A stretch of DNA of 64,000 nt, from positions 496,001 through 560,000 of the forward strand of contig NZ_OAML01000003.1 of the NCBI RefSeq assembly GCF_900199435.1. Direction: 5' to 3'. The notes beneath the pieces are model-generated. The model searched no databases. It saw nothing but the letters and a program-made list of their open reading frames with translations, and was not told where the DNA came from. The position numbers and the translations under genes were made by a program. Positions 30,959 to 40,064 of this stretch are shown here, piece by piece (within the stretch, counting starts at the first letter, position 1; the number at the start of each line of letters is the position of its first letter). The DNA comes from Pygmaiobacter massiliensis. GTDB taxonomy: Bacteria; Bacillota; Clostridia; Oscillospirales; Ruminococcaceae.

Positions 30959-31735
30959 ATGAGCTTTGTCAGATATGAAGAAAAAGGTCATTACGCCATT
31001 ATGACGATTGACCGACCGGAAGCGCTGAATGCGCTCAACAGCCAGGTTATTTGCGAAATTGGCGAGGCAATCGAAGCGATTGACCTCGAAAACATCCGCT
31101 GCCTCATCGTCACCGGCGCAGGACATAAAAGTTTTGTTGCAGGTGCTGATATTGCAGAGATGGCGCACCTGACCAAAAAAGGCGGTGAACGCTTTGGCGC
31201 TGAAGGCAGTGCTGTCTTCCGCAAACTTGCCCGTATGCCGATTCCCGTCATTGCGGCGGTAAACGGTTTTGCGCTTGGTGGCGGCTGTGAGCTGGCTCTG
31301 GCCTGCGATATTCGTATTGCAAGCGAGAACGCCCGCTTTGGCCAGCCCGAAGTAGGTCTGGGTATCACCCCGGGCTTCGGCGGCACCCAGCGTCTGGCCC
31401 GCATTATTGGTACCGGTAAAGCAAAAGAAATGCTCTTTACCGGCAGCATCATCGACGCAAAAGAGGCATACCGCCTGCTGCTCGTCAATGATGTTTACCC
31501 CGCAGAGGAGCTGATGGCTGCTGCTGAGAAACTGGCACAGACCATTGCAAACAATGCACCGATTGCGGTACAGAACACCAAACGTGCGGTTAACGAAGGC
31601 AAACAGGTCGATATCGACTCGGCACTGACCATCGAAGCACGCTATTTTGGCGACTGCTTTGAGACTGCAGATCAGATCGAGGGCATGGCGGCGTTCCTGG
31701 AACACCGCAAACACGGAGCATTCGAAAACAAATAA
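30959..31735 (+). CDS. crt: 3-hydroxybutyryl-CoA dehydratase (crotonase)
   Basis: Crotonase removes water from 3-hydroxybutyryl-CoA to give crotonyl-CoA. The 258-aa protein has the oxyanion-hole segments SFVAGADIAEM and NGFALGGGCELALACD, and FGQPEVGLGITPGFGGTQRL; the two catalytic glutamates are those in CEL and PEVG. The ATG follows GGAAAGGAG. It lies between thl and hbd in one pathway cluster, but a 277-bp gap with a hairpin and a possible promoter separates it from hbd. Confidence 0.95.
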   Translation: MSFVRYEEKGHYAIMTIDRPEALNALNSQVICEIGEAIEAIDLENIRCLIVTGAGHKSFVAGADIAEMAHLTKKGGERFGAEGSAVFRKLARMPIPVIAAVNGFALGGGCELALACDIRIASENARFGQPEVGLGITPGFGGTQRLARIIGTGKAKEMLFTGSIIDAKEAYRLLLVNDVYPAEELMAAAEKLAQTIANNAPIAVQNTKRAVNEGKQVDIDSALTIEARYFGDCFETADQIEGMAAFLEHRKHGAFENK

Positions 31736-31746
31736 ATAAGCATCGT

Positions 31747-31780
31747 CCGGCTCAGCGGGGAGTTACCTACGCTGAGCTGG
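31747..31780 (+). terminator. Weak hairpin after crt
   Basis: CCGGCTCAGCG (31747-31757) and CGCTGAGCTGG (31770-31780) pair with one G-U. The following GCTGCTTTATT is only moderately T-rich, so partial termination is likely. Confidence 0.4.
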
Positions 31781-31915
31781 GCTGCTTTATTAAGCAAAAT
31801 GTAAAAATTTGCTTAATCTACCACATTTTTTATAAAACGATTTGTTTTTGAACAGGCACTTTTCCACCCTACATTGTTATTTTTTAGACAAACGCACAAA
31901 ACAGGGCTTGTAAGT

Positions 31916-31949
31916 TTGTGCAACATGATATTTGAATTTATATTATAAT
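31916..31949 (+). promoter_or_regulatory. Possible promoter of hbd-bcd-etfBA
   Basis: TTGTGC (31916-31921), 17 bases, TATATT (31939-31944), with a TATAAT overlapping at 31944-31949. AGGGCTTGTA just upstream (31903-31912) also occurs before thl (29383-29392). Confidence 0.4.
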
Positions 31950-32012
31950 TATAAAGTCGATACCCAGAAGGTGTTCACTTTGTAATGGTGAGACGTAATG
32001 GAGGTATTTACA

Positions 32013-32849
32013 ATGAAAGTTGGTATTATTGGTGCAGGCACCATGGGTTCCGGTATTGCACAGGCTTTTGCACAGGCTGGCTATGATGTTTGCCTTTGCG
32101 ACATCAAAGAAGAGTTCGCAGCTGGCGGCAAAGCCAAAATCGAAAAAGCACTCGCTTCTCGCGTTGCAAAAGGCAAAATGGCACAGGCAGACGCTGACGC
32201 TATCACTGGCCGCATCGTGACCGGCCTCAAAGAGATCACCGCTGATTGCGACCTCGTTGTCGAAGCTGCAATCGAGCGCATGGACCTCAAAAAAGAGCTG
32301 TTCAAGAGCCTCGACGAGATCTGCAAACCGGGCTGCATCCTTGCAACCAACACTTCTTCTCTCTCTGTCACCGAAATCGGCGCTGGCCTTGGCCGCCCCG
32401 TTGTCGGCATGCACTTCTTCAATCCGGCTCCCGCAATGAAGCTGGTTGAGGTTATCGCAGGCGAGAACACCCCCGACGAGACCGTTCAGCAGGTCATCAA
32501 AATCTCTGAGGAAATGGGCAAAACCCCGGTTCAGGTCAACGAAGCTGCCGGCTTTGTCGTTAACCGTATCCTCATCCCGATGATCAACGAAGCAATCTTC
32601 ATCTACTCTGAGGGCGTTGCTTCGGTTGAAGGCATCGACGCTGCTATGCAGCTTGGTGCTAACCACCCGATGGGCCCCCTGGCACTCGGCGACCTTATTG
32701 GTCTTGACGTTGTGCTGGCTATCATGGAAGTCTTGTACAGCGAAATGGGCGACACCAAATATCGTCCCGCTCCGCTGCTCCGCAAAATGGTCCGCGCTGG
32801 CAAACTTGGCCGCAAGACCGGTAAAGGCTTCTACGATTATTCTAAATAA
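32013..32849 (+). CDS. hbd: 3-hydroxybutyryl-CoA dehydrogenase
   Basis: Hbd reduces acetoacetyl-CoA to 3-hydroxybutyryl-CoA with NAD(P)H. The 278-aa protein starts with the Rossmann loop [13 protein letters not shown], and has the catalytic region [16 protein letters not shown] and GFVVNRIL, ending in [11 protein letters not shown]. The start at 32013 follows GGAGGT by seven bases; an upstream in-frame ATG at 31998 overlaps that site. Codon choice is as biased as in thl. Confidence 0.96.
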   Translation: MKVGIIGAGTMGSGIAQAFAQAGYDVCLCDIKEEFAAGGKAKIEKALASRVAKGKMAQADADAITGRIVTGLKEITADCDLVVEAAIERMDLKKELFKSLDEICKPGCILATNTSSLSVTEIGAGLGRPVVGMHFFNPAPAMKLVEVIAGENTPDETVQQVIKISEEMGKTPVQVNEAAGFVVNRILIPMINEAIFIYSEGVASVEGIDAAMQLGANHPMGPLALGDLIGLDVVLAIMEVLYSEMGDTKYRPAPLLRKMVRAGKLGRKTGKGFYDYSK

Positions 32850-32878
32850 AAGCCTACTTTGAAATTGCGATATCAGTG

Positions 32879-32917
32879 AAAAAACCGCTGCTCCGTAAGG
32901 GGCAGTGGCTTTTCCGC
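32879..32917 (+). terminator. Hairpin between hbd and bcd
   Basis: ACCGCTGCTCC and GGGGCAGTGGC pair around GTAA, with a bulged C and G-U pairs, then TTTTCC. Only four T follow, so it may reduce and not stop transcription into bcd. Confidence 0.4.
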
Positions 32918-33083
32918 ATTTGGGCTGCAGCTGCCGATTTTGGCGGCCGTACCGTTGCCTCGATGCGGACAACCGATATTTGCACTTTTTATTCCGTTGA
33001 CAAAAGCTCGTTGCAGTTAGCTGCACCTTTCTGCACCTGCGCTTTTTTCATAAAGCAACCTTTAAAAACTGGAGGGAAAACAG

Positions 33084-34226
33084 ATGGACTTTGTATTGAG
33101 CAAAGAACAGCAAATGGCACGCGCTCTGTTTAGAGAGTTTGCCGAAAATGAAGTAAAACCTCTCGCGGAAGAAGTCGATGAGACCGAACGCTTCCCCGAA
33201 GAAACCGTCGAAAAGATGGCGAAACTCGGCATGTTGGGTATTTACTTCCCGAAGAAGTACGGCGGCGCAGGCGCTGACGTGCTTACTTATGCGATGTGCG
33301 TTGAGGAGCTGTCTAAAGTTTGCGGCACCACCGGCGTTATCGTATCCGCTCACACTTCTCTGTGCTGCGCACCCATTTATGAGCACGGCACCGAAGAGCA
33401 GAAGATGAAATATTTGCCGAAGCTTTGCAGCGGCGAATGGATCGGCGCATTCGGCCTTACTGAGCCCAATGCAGGCACCGACGCTTCGGGCCAGCAGACC
33501 ACTGCTGTTCTCGAAGGCGACCACTACGTGCTGAACGGCTCCAAAATCTTCATCACCAATGCTGGCTACGCACAGGTCTTCGTTGTTTTTGCAATGACCG
33601 ACTCTTGCGCTGGCAACCACGGCATCTCTGCTTTCATCGTAGAGCGTGATTTCCCCGGCTTCTCTGTTGGTAAACACGAGAAAAAGATGGGCATCAAAGG
33701 TTCTTCTACCTGCGAGCTGATCATGGAAGACTGCATCGTTCCGAAAGAGAACCTGCTCGGCCAGGTAGGCAAAGGCTTCAAGATTGCTATGCAGACCTTG
33801 GACGGCGGCCGTATCGGCATTGCTTCCCAGGCACTCGGCCTCGGCGAGGGCGCTGTTGACGAAGCTATTGCTTACACCAAAGAGCGCGTTCAGTTTGGCC
33901 GTCGTATCTCCCAGTTCCAGAACACTCAGTTCCAGCTGGCTGATATGCACACCAGAATGCAGGCTGCTCAGTTCCTCGTTTACTCTGCCGCAATGAAAAA
34001 AGAAGCACACGTACCTTACAGCATGGATGCTGCTATGGCAAAACTGTTTGCTGCTGAGGCAGCAAGCGACGTAACCCGTCGTGCAGTTCAGCTGTTTGGT
34101 GGCTACGGCTACACCCGTGAGTACCCGGTAGAGCGCATGATGCGCGATGCTAAGATCACTGAGATCTACGAGGGCACCAGCGAGGTTCAGCGTATGGTTA
34201 TTGCTTCTGCGCTGGGCGTAAAATAA
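33084..34226 (+). CDS. bcd: Butyryl-CoA dehydrogenase
   Basis: Bcd reduces crotonyl-CoA to butyryl-CoA; with EtfAB it can bifurcate electrons from NADH to crotonyl-CoA and ferredoxin in anaerobes. The 380-aa acyl-CoA dehydrogenase has FGLTEPNAGTD and the substrate loop, and the catalytic base Glu363 in IYEGTSEVQR. The start follows GGAGGG. Only 18 bases separate it from etfB. Strong codon bias as in the rest of the cluster. Confidence 0.96.
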   Translation: MDFVLSKEQQMARALFREFAENEVKPLAEEVDETERFPEETVEKMAKLGMLGIYFPKKYGGAGADVLTYAMCVEELSKVCGTTGVIVSAHTSLCCAPIYEHGTEEQKMKYLPKLCSGEWIGAFGLTEPNAGTDASGQQTTAVLEGDHYVLNGSKIFITNAGYAQVFVVFAMTDSCAGNHGISAFIVERDFPGFSVGKHEKKMGIKGSSTCELIMEDCIVPKENLLGQVGKGFKIAMQTLDGGRIGIASQALGLGEGAVDEAIAYTKERVQFGRRISQFQNTQFQLADMHTRMQAAQFLVYSAAMKKEAHVPYSMDAAMAKLFAAEAASDVTRRAVQLFGGYGYTREYPVERMMRDAKITEIYEGTSEVQRMVIASALGVK

Positions 34227-34244
34227 GAAGGAGGACTGAGATTT

Positions 34245-35048
34245 ATGAAAGCTATCGTTTGTGTAAAGCAGGTCCCGGATACCTCCGGCAAAGTCGCTGT
34301 CAATCCTGATGGTACTCTGAACCGTGCATCTATGGCTGCAATTATCAACCCCGATGACAAGAGCGCTCTTGAGGCTGCTCTTCAACTGAAAGACAACACC
34401 GGCTGCGAAGTCGTTGTCGTTACCATGGGCCCGCCCCCGGCAGAAGGCATGCTCCGCGAGCTGCTTGCTATGGGCGCTGACCGTGCTGTGCTCGTTTCCG
34501 CTCGTGAATTCGGCGGTTCCGACACCTATGCAACTTCCCAGATTCTTGCTGCTGCTATCAACAAAATCGGTCTTGAGAGCGATGACGTTGTATTCTGCGG
34601 CCGCCAGGCAATCGACGGCGATACCGCTCAGGTTGGCCCGCAGATCGCTGAGAAGCTGCACCTGCCCCAGATCACCTATGTTGCTGGCGTTGAGAAAGTG
34701 GAGGCTGGCAAAGTTGTCTGCCGCCGCGAGCTCGAGGACGGCTACATGATGATCGAAACCGCTACCCCCTGCGTGCTGACCTGCCTCAAAGAGATGAACG
34801 AGGCTCGTTACATGAGCGTTTCCGGTATTATGGAGTGCTACGCAAAACCGATGGAAGTCTTCAACTACGAGACTCTTAAGGACGATCCCCTGATTCAGAT
34901 CGACACCATCGGCCTGAAAGGCTCTCCGACCAACATCTTCAAATCCTTCACTCCTCCCCAGAAGGGCGTTGGCATGATGATGGAGGGCGCTGACAAAGCG
35001 ACCTGCGCAAAACTTGCTGGCATTCTGGCTGGCAAACACATTATCTAA
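34245..35048 (+). CDS. etfB: Electron transfer flavoprotein, beta subunit
   Basis: EtfB (267 aa) binds the flavin/AMP at the interface with EtfA and passes electrons between NADH, Bcd and ferredoxin. It shows CVKQVPDTSGKV at the start, NPDDKSALEAALQLKD, and GRQAIDGDTAQVGPQIAE, all family marks. The start follows AAGGAGGA. It is tightly coupled to bcd (18 bp) and etfA (18 bp). Confidence 0.96.
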   Translation: MKAIVCVKQVPDTSGKVAVNPDGTLNRASMAAIINPDDKSALEAALQLKDNTGCEVVVVTMGPPPAEGMLRELLAMGADRAVLVSAREFGGSDTYATSQILAAAINKIGLESDDVVFCGRQAIDGDTAQVGPQIAEKLHLPQITYVAGVEKVEAGKVVCRRELEDGYMMIETATPCVLTCLKEMNEARYMSVSGIMECYAKPMEVFNYETLKDDPLIQIDTIGLKGSPTNIFKSFTPPQKGVGMMMEGADKATCAKLAGILAGKHII

Positions 35049-35066
35049 GAGAAGGAGGAAGAAAGA

Positions 35067-36173
35067 ATGGCTACTTTTAACAACACTAACCTCGCCGATT
35101 TCAAAGGCGTATGGGTATTTTGCGAGCAGCGCGCTGGCGTGCTCATGCCCACTGACTTCGAACTGATCTCTGAAGGCCGCAAACTGGCTGATGAGCTCGG
35201 TGTTGAGCTTTGCGGCCTGCTGCTCGGCGACAACGTCGAAGGCCTTGCAAAAGAGCTTGGCGGCTACGGCGCAGACAAAGTTCTCGTTTGCGAATCCCCG
35301 CTGCTGAAAGATTACACCACCGATGCTTACACCAAAGTTATCTGTGATGTCATCATGGAGCAGAAACCGGAAATCTTCCTGATCGGCGCTTCCAACATCG
35401 GTCGCGACCTCGGTCCCCGTTGCGCAGCTCGCCTGCACACCGGTCTGACCGCAGACTGCACCCACCTCGATGTTGACGTCAACAAATACATCAACTTCCT
35501 CAAAGAGAGCTCCACTTTGGACCTCTCCACCCAGAAGTTCGATATGGAAGATCGCAACCTGAAGATGACCCGTCCGGCATTCGGCGGCCATCTGATGGCT
35601 ACCATCATCTGCCCGCGCTTCCGTCCCTGCATGTCCACCGTTCGCCCGGGCGTTATGAAAAAAGCAGAGTTTGACCAGGCTAAAGCTGATGCTTGCCAGA
35701 TTGTGAAACCTGCTTTCACCCTGACCGAAGACGACTGCAAGACCAAAGTGCTTGAGATCGTAAAAGCAACCAAAGAGCTGGTCGACCTGACCGGTGCTGA
35801 AGTTGTCGTTTCTGTTGGCCGTGGTATCAGCAAAGACGTTGAGAAGGGCATTGCTCTGGCTCACGAGCTGGCTGACGTTCTCGGTGGCGTTGTCGGTGGC
35901 TCTCGTGCTACCGTTGACGCAGGCTGGCTGTCTGCTGACCACCAGGTTGGCCAGACCGGCAAAACCGTTCACCCGCGCATCTATGTTGCTCTGGGCATCT
36001 CCGGCGCTATCCAGCACAAAGCTGGTATGCAGGATTCCGAGTGCATCATCGCAGTCAACAAAGCTTGCAACGCACCCATCTTCGAGTGCGCTGACTATGC
36101 TATCGAGGGCGACCTGTTCAAGGTTGTTCCGATGCTGATCGAAGAGTTCAAAGCTGCAAAAGCTGGCAAATAA
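35067..36173 (+). CDS. etfA: Electron transfer flavoprotein, alpha subunit
   Basis: EtfA (368 aa) carries the second FAD in its C-terminal domain: GSRATVDAGWLSADHQVGQT and VHPRIYVALGISGAIQH are the FAD-binding motifs. With EtfB it feeds Bcd. The ATG follows AGAAGGAGG. It is the last gene of the butyrate cluster and ends at a strong terminator. No butyryl-CoA:acetate CoA-transferase or butyrate kinase is in the window, so the last step is coded elsewhere. Confidence 0.96.
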   Translation: MATFNNTNLADFKGVWVFCEQRAGVLMPTDFELISEGRKLADELGVELCGLLLGDNVEGLAKELGGYGADKVLVCESPLLKDYTTDAYTKVICDVIMEQKPEIFLIGASNIGRDLGPRCAARLHTGLTADCTHLDVDVNKYINFLKESSTLDLSTQKFDMEDRNLKMTRPAFGGHLMATIICPRFRPCMSTVRPGVMKKAEFDQAKADACQIVKPAFTLTEDDCKTKVLEIVKATKELVDLTGAEVVVSVGRGISKDVEKGIALAHELADVLGGVVGGSRATVDAGWLSADHQVGQTGKTVHPRIYVALGISGAIQHKAGMQDSECIIAVNKACNAPIFECADYAIEGDLFKVVPMLIEEFKAAKAGK

Positions 36174-36184
36174 TCTTTGATTAT

Positions 36185-36222
36185 AAAACCCCGAGGCCTT
36201 ATGGCTTCGGGGTTTTTGTTTT
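36185..36222 (+). terminator. Terminator after etfA
   Basis: AAAACCCCGAGGCC and GGCTTCGGGGTTTT pair around TTAT (one mismatch), then T-rich. Confidence 0.9.
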
Positions 36223-36569
36223 GTTGTGTTTCATTAATTGGCCGGTATCCTTACAAAGTAGCACACTTTCATATTGTGTTTTGATTGCTGCTGTAATAGC
36301 ATGCAAAACGCCAATATGAGTGAAAAATGTTCTGCAAATAAGCGGTTATCGCGACAATCAGAGCAGTTTCCTACTTTTTCGGTGCTAAAATAATAAGATG
36401 TGTGGAAGAAAACAACCCTTTCTGTAATTTGTGAAAATCGTGTGTTTTTGAAGTGGAAATGCTTGCCAGGTCGTTATAAATGGAGTAAAACAAAATTTAT
36501 AGCCCGCTTGGCCGGGCGGCGCTTTGCTTACGGCAGAGCGCGAAACCTGTGAGAAAGGATATTTAGCTT
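36223..36569 (+). other. Gene-free leader of the LTA-synthase-like gene
   Basis: No gene is seen. An extended -10 (TGC-TAAAAT, 36383-36391) has no good -35, and a TATAAA occurs near 36475. A GCGCTTT/GAGCGC hairpin lies near 36519-36541. The ribosome binding site AAAGGA is at 36554. Confidence 0.4.
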
Positions 36570-38441
36570 TTGAAACAGATTAGTGATAAAATTCAAAACA
36601 GCCGCCCCGCGAGCATTATTTTGACCATATGGGCATTATGTGGCTTTCCACTTCTGTGTCAGCTTTTTACCGAGTGGGTAAGAATTGGTGAATGGCACGA
36701 AACCGTACGCGCATTTGTACGCCAGCTTCCGCTGGCCCTGCTGGGAACTGTAGTGCTAAGCCTTATCATGACAGGAATTTACATTCTTAGCAGGCGGATA
36801 TGGATTTCTACCCTTGTGGTAGGGCTGCTGATGCTTACAGGAAGCTTTGTTAACTTTTATAAAATTACCTACCGCGGAGACCCGCTATTGCCAAAAGATT
36901 TATTGCTGGCTGTGGACGCGGCAAAAATTTCTTCGGGCCTCGGGCTCAAGCTTACCTACCAGATGGGCTTTTTCTTTTTCTTTGTAGCGCTTTCGGTTTG
37001 TGTGCTTTTGCCGGTACGCAGCGTGTTTGCAAAAAAAGGATGGAAAGCCTTTGGTGCACGCGTGCTGATTTGCCTTGTACCGGCGGCGCTTTGTGGTGTT
37101 TATTTGAAAACAGTGCTCTGGAATAAAAAAGTGCAGACTCACTTTGGTGTCGATACTTCTCAGTTTTACCCGATGCAATCTTATCAAAAAGCAGGGTTTG
37201 TAACTGCATTTTTGATGTATTTTGGTGCGTTAGAGCCTGCGGTGCCCGAATATTATAGCCCCGAAACAGTGCAGGCTGCTGCTGCGGCACTGCCCGTGGG
37301 TGAGCACTCGACGCAAAAACGACCGGATGTCGTTGTGGTAATGCTCGAAAGTTACTATCACCTTGATAACCTGCCGGGTCTTGTGTGCGACACCGATTTG
37401 ACAAAAAACTATGACCGATATGCCAAGGAAGGCATTTCGGGTGACTATATTCCGGATAAATATTCTGGCGGAACCGAGAGTATGGAGTTCGGTGCACTGA
37501 CTGGCTTTTCCACCTCGTTTTTACCGACTGGATCCATACCCTATATGGAATACGTGAATGGTGAGTTTCCATGCTACCCGCGTTTTATGAAAGAGCAGGG
37601 GTATAAAACTATTGCGCTACACTCGTTCGACCTTTCAATTTATCGCAGAAACGAAGTTTACCCGGCCATGGGATTTGATCAAGTGTACGGGCGCGATGAC
37701 TTTGTAAGCCCCGCTATGCACGGCAATTTTATTGATGATACCGAGACCGCTCGTAAGGTCATATCTCTGTATGAGGATGCCACAGCAGACGGCAGTAGTG
37801 TGTTTATGCATACGGTTACGGTGCAGAACCACATCCCGAACCAACCCGGCGAATACCCAGAAGATTACAGCGTGAATATTACGATGCCGGGAATTTCCGA
37901 TTACAGTGCCCAAAGCCTGAAAAGCGTGGCCACCGGCTTGCGCGATGTGGATGATGCCATTGGGATTCTTTTGGATTATTTCTCGCAGTCTGACCGCGAT
38001 GTGGTGGTGCTGATTTTTGGCGACCACCAGACGGCCATTGGCGACCAAGAAGGCAAAGAGCTGCTGGATGAGCTGCCCGAATTTACCCAGCTTTCGGACG
38101 AAGAAAAAGAGCTGCGCACCCACCATGCCCCTTATTTGATGTGGTCTAATTTTGAGACGCGCAATGCCGAAACCGCTGGTGCGATGCCGCCGTATCAACT
38201 GCTTGCGACGATGCTAAAGGATTATAATGTGGTGCGCCCCGCCTGGTTTGACTGGCTGGCAGACACCACGACGACGCTGAAAGGCGTTAACCTGGGACGC
38301 GTAATTGAGCCGGACGGTACAGTGGGCGGCATTGTTGCGGGGGCAAACGAAAAGCAATGGAAAGTATTGCACCAGCAAAAAATATTGCAGTACAACGCGA
38401 TGTTTGGAGATGGCAGCGCAAAACAGCGCATGTACCAATAA
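36570..38441 (+). CDS. LTA synthase family sulfatase-fold membrane protein
   Basis: A 623-aa membrane enzyme with about five N-terminal helices (within 14-185) and an extracellular sulfatase-fold domain. The catalytic Thr is Thr302 in GGTESMEF, with Glu260 in MLESYY, and the metal ligands Asp485/His486 in FGDHQT. Such proteins polymerise glycerol phosphate onto lipoteichoic acid or add phosphoglycerol to other glycans; which one cannot be told. The start is TTG after GAAAGGA (10 bases). It stands alone between the butyrate cluster and nhaC. Confidence 0.88.
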   Translation: MKQISDKIQNSRPASIILTIWALCGFPLLCQLFTEWVRIGEWHETVRAFVRQLPLALLGTVVLSLIMTGIYILSRRIWISTLVVGLLMLTGSFVNFYKITYRGDPLLPKDLLLAVDAAKISSGLGLKLTYQMGFFFFFVALSVCVLLPVRSVFAKKGWKAFGARVLICLVPAALCGVYLKTVLWNKKVQTHFGVDTSQFYPMQSYQKAGFVTAFLMYFGALEPAVPEYYSPETVQAAAAALPVGEHSTQKRPDVVVVMLESYYHLDNLPGLVCDTDLTKNYDRYAKEGISGDYIPDKYSGGTESMEFGALTGFSTSFLPTGSIPYMEYVNGEFPCYPRFMKEQGYKTIALHSFDLSIYRRNEVYPAMGFDQVYGRDDFVSPAMHGNFIDDTETARKVISLYEDATADGSSVFMHTVTVQNHIPNQPGEYPEDYSVNITMPGISDYSAQSLKSVATGLRDVDDAIGILLDYFSQSDRDVVVLIFGDHQTAIGDQEGKELLDELPEFTQLSDEEKELRTHHAPYLMWSNFETRNAETAGAMPPYQLLATMLKDYNVVRPAWFDWLADTTTTLKGVNLGRVIEPDGTVGGIVAGANEKQWKVLHQQKILQYNAMFGDGSAKQRMYQ

Positions 38442-38558
38442 AATGGGCACAAGAAAAACGTGCAAAAAGCCGGATGATATTGTAAAATAGAACCGAAACG
38501 AAATAGAGCATGTGACAACACTGCGCAAAGCAGCGCTTGCCGCAAAAGGAGCTTTGCA

Positions 38559-39899
38559 ATGATTTTTGCAGTTTTCATCGGCGTGTTGGTGCTTTGCGTC
38601 ATCACCGGCGTTTCGGTTGTGGTAGCGTTGGTATTTGGCTATGGCCTGTTTGCGGTGGGGGCATACCGCCGCGGCTGGGGCTGGCGAGACATTTTGCAAA
38701 TGTCTTGGGACGGTATAAAAAAAGCAAAAAATATGGTGGCCATGTTTTTGCTGATAGGCACCATTACCGGTATTTGGCGCGCTTGCGGTACCATTCCCTG
38801 GATTGTATATTTCAGCACCGGGCTGATTGACCCGCGCTTTTTTACTCTCTGTGCTTTTTTACTCTCTACAATGATGAGCATTCTCATCGGTTCCAGCGTG
38901 GGTGTTGTTTCGACCATGGGGTCGGTATTGATGATTGTTGCCTCTCTTATTGGGGCAGACCCGATTATCACAGCGGGCGCGGTGATTTCAGGCGCCTATG
39001 TCGGAGATCGCGCTTCGCCGATGTCCTCCTGCGGTCGGCTTGTCTGTGAACTCACAGACCTTGATTATTATGAAATTATCGGACGTTGGTGCCGCACGGC
39101 CGCCTTTCCGTTCTTCATCAGTGCCGCGGTGTACTTTTTCTTTCGAACTTCGGCAAGCGCAGATACCACCGCGGCGGTAGCAGAGCTGGCGAAAACTTTT
39201 CAGCTGCCATGGGTAGTGGCATTGCCAGCAGTGGTGCTTTTGGTGCTGGCACTTTTTAAAGTGAACGTGAAAGTCAATATGCTGGTGGGTGCTGTGCTGG
39301 GGGCTGCGCTTTGCATGGCGGTGCAGCATACTGGATTTTGGGAAACGCTTTCTGCGATTTTTCTGGGGTTCCATCTGCCGGCGGAACACCCGCTTGCCAC
39401 GATGATGAACGGCGGGGGAGTCATTTCAATGGTGAGACCTGCGTTTATCGTTTCTTTCTCTTCTGCTTATATTGGTATATTCGAAAAGACAGGAATGCTT
39501 TCCGGCGTAGAAGCTTTCAGCGAAAAAATGGCACAGAAAATCGGCACTTATTTTGCGACGTTTGTCACTGGCTTTTTTGCGATTGGATTTAGCTGCAACC
39601 AAACGCTGGCCGTTTTGCTTGCAAACCAGGTTTGCCGGAAAAACTACGGCGACAAGAAACAGCTGGCAGAAGACCTTTCTAACACGGTGGTTGAGGTAGC
39701 GGCTTTGGTGCCATGGAGCATTTCCTGCTCGATTCCGCTTGCTATCTTAGGTGTGGGGCCAGCGGCAGTACCCTTCATTTTTTATGCTATTCTGTCGCCG
39801 GTTTGTCAGTTCTTTTACCGGCGCAAGTATCCAATTATCCCACCTGAAGCTGCCGAAACGAAACAAGAAGTAATCCAGCCGGTCGCGAACGCGCAATAA
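38559..39899 (+). CDS. Na+/H+ antiporter, NhaC family
   Basis: A 446-aa membrane antiporter with about eleven to twelve helices. It resembles NhaC-type carriers: SSVGVVSTMGSVLM and the conserved AVISGAYVGDRASPMSS, with a second repeat IGFSCNQTLAVLLANQ. Substrate may be sodium/proton, or malate/lactate as in MleN. The ATG follows AAGGAGC. A TTGTAAAATAGAACCG element 75 bp upstream may be its promoter. It is a single gene. Confidence 0.85.
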   Translation: MIFAVFIGVLVLCVITGVSVVVALVFGYGLFAVGAYRRGWGWRDILQMSWDGIKKAKNMVAMFLLIGTITGIWRACGTIPWIVYFSTGLIDPRFFTLCAFLLSTMMSILIGSSVGVVSTMGSVLMIVASLIGADPIITAGAVISGAYVGDRASPMSSCGRLVCELTDLDYYEIIGRWCRTAAFPFFISAAVYFFFRTSASADTTAAVAELAKTFQLPWVVALPAVVLLVLALFKVNVKVNMLVGAVLGAALCMAVQHTGFWETLSAIFLGFHLPAEHPLATMMNGGGVISMVRPAFIVSFSSAYIGIFEKTGMLSGVEAFSEKMAQKIGTYFATFVTGFFAIGFSCNQTLAVLLANQVCRKNYGDKKQLAEDLSNTVVEVAALVPWSISCSIPLAILGVGPAAVPFIFYAILSPVCQFFYRRKYPIIPPEAAETKQEVIQPVANAQ

Positions 39900-39983
39900 A
39901 ATAAAGATAAAAAAGGACAGCTCCCAATTTTGCAATTTCAGCTTTCTGGTAAGCAAAAGCATGGAATCGGCAAGATATAAAAA

Positions 39984-40019
39984 CAGGGTCTCCTCGTTAT
40001 TGCTAACGAAGAGGCCCTG
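39984..40019. terminator. Terminator shared by nhaC and the second degV gene
   Basis: CAGGGTCTCCTCGTTA and TAACGAAGAGGCCCTG pair around TTGC with two mismatches; the minus-strand tail is TTTTTAT. Confidence 0.75.
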
Positions 40020-40064
40020 CATTATTTAAAGGTATGAAAAAATGCTCGGCTGATTTGGGCGAGG

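Noticed and set aside
29702-31714. 670-codon open frame on the minus strand
   Set aside because: Antisense shadow of thl and crt, for the same codon-bias reason.
31938-33026. 362-codon open frame on the minus strand
   Set aside because: Antisense to hbd and across the hbd-bcd gap; no start signal.
33048-36017. 989-codon open frame on the minus strand
   Set aside because: It lies fully opposite bcd-etfB-etfA, whose strong codon bias removes antisense stops. There is no ribosome binding site, and the translation is Cys/His/Phe-rich without motifs.
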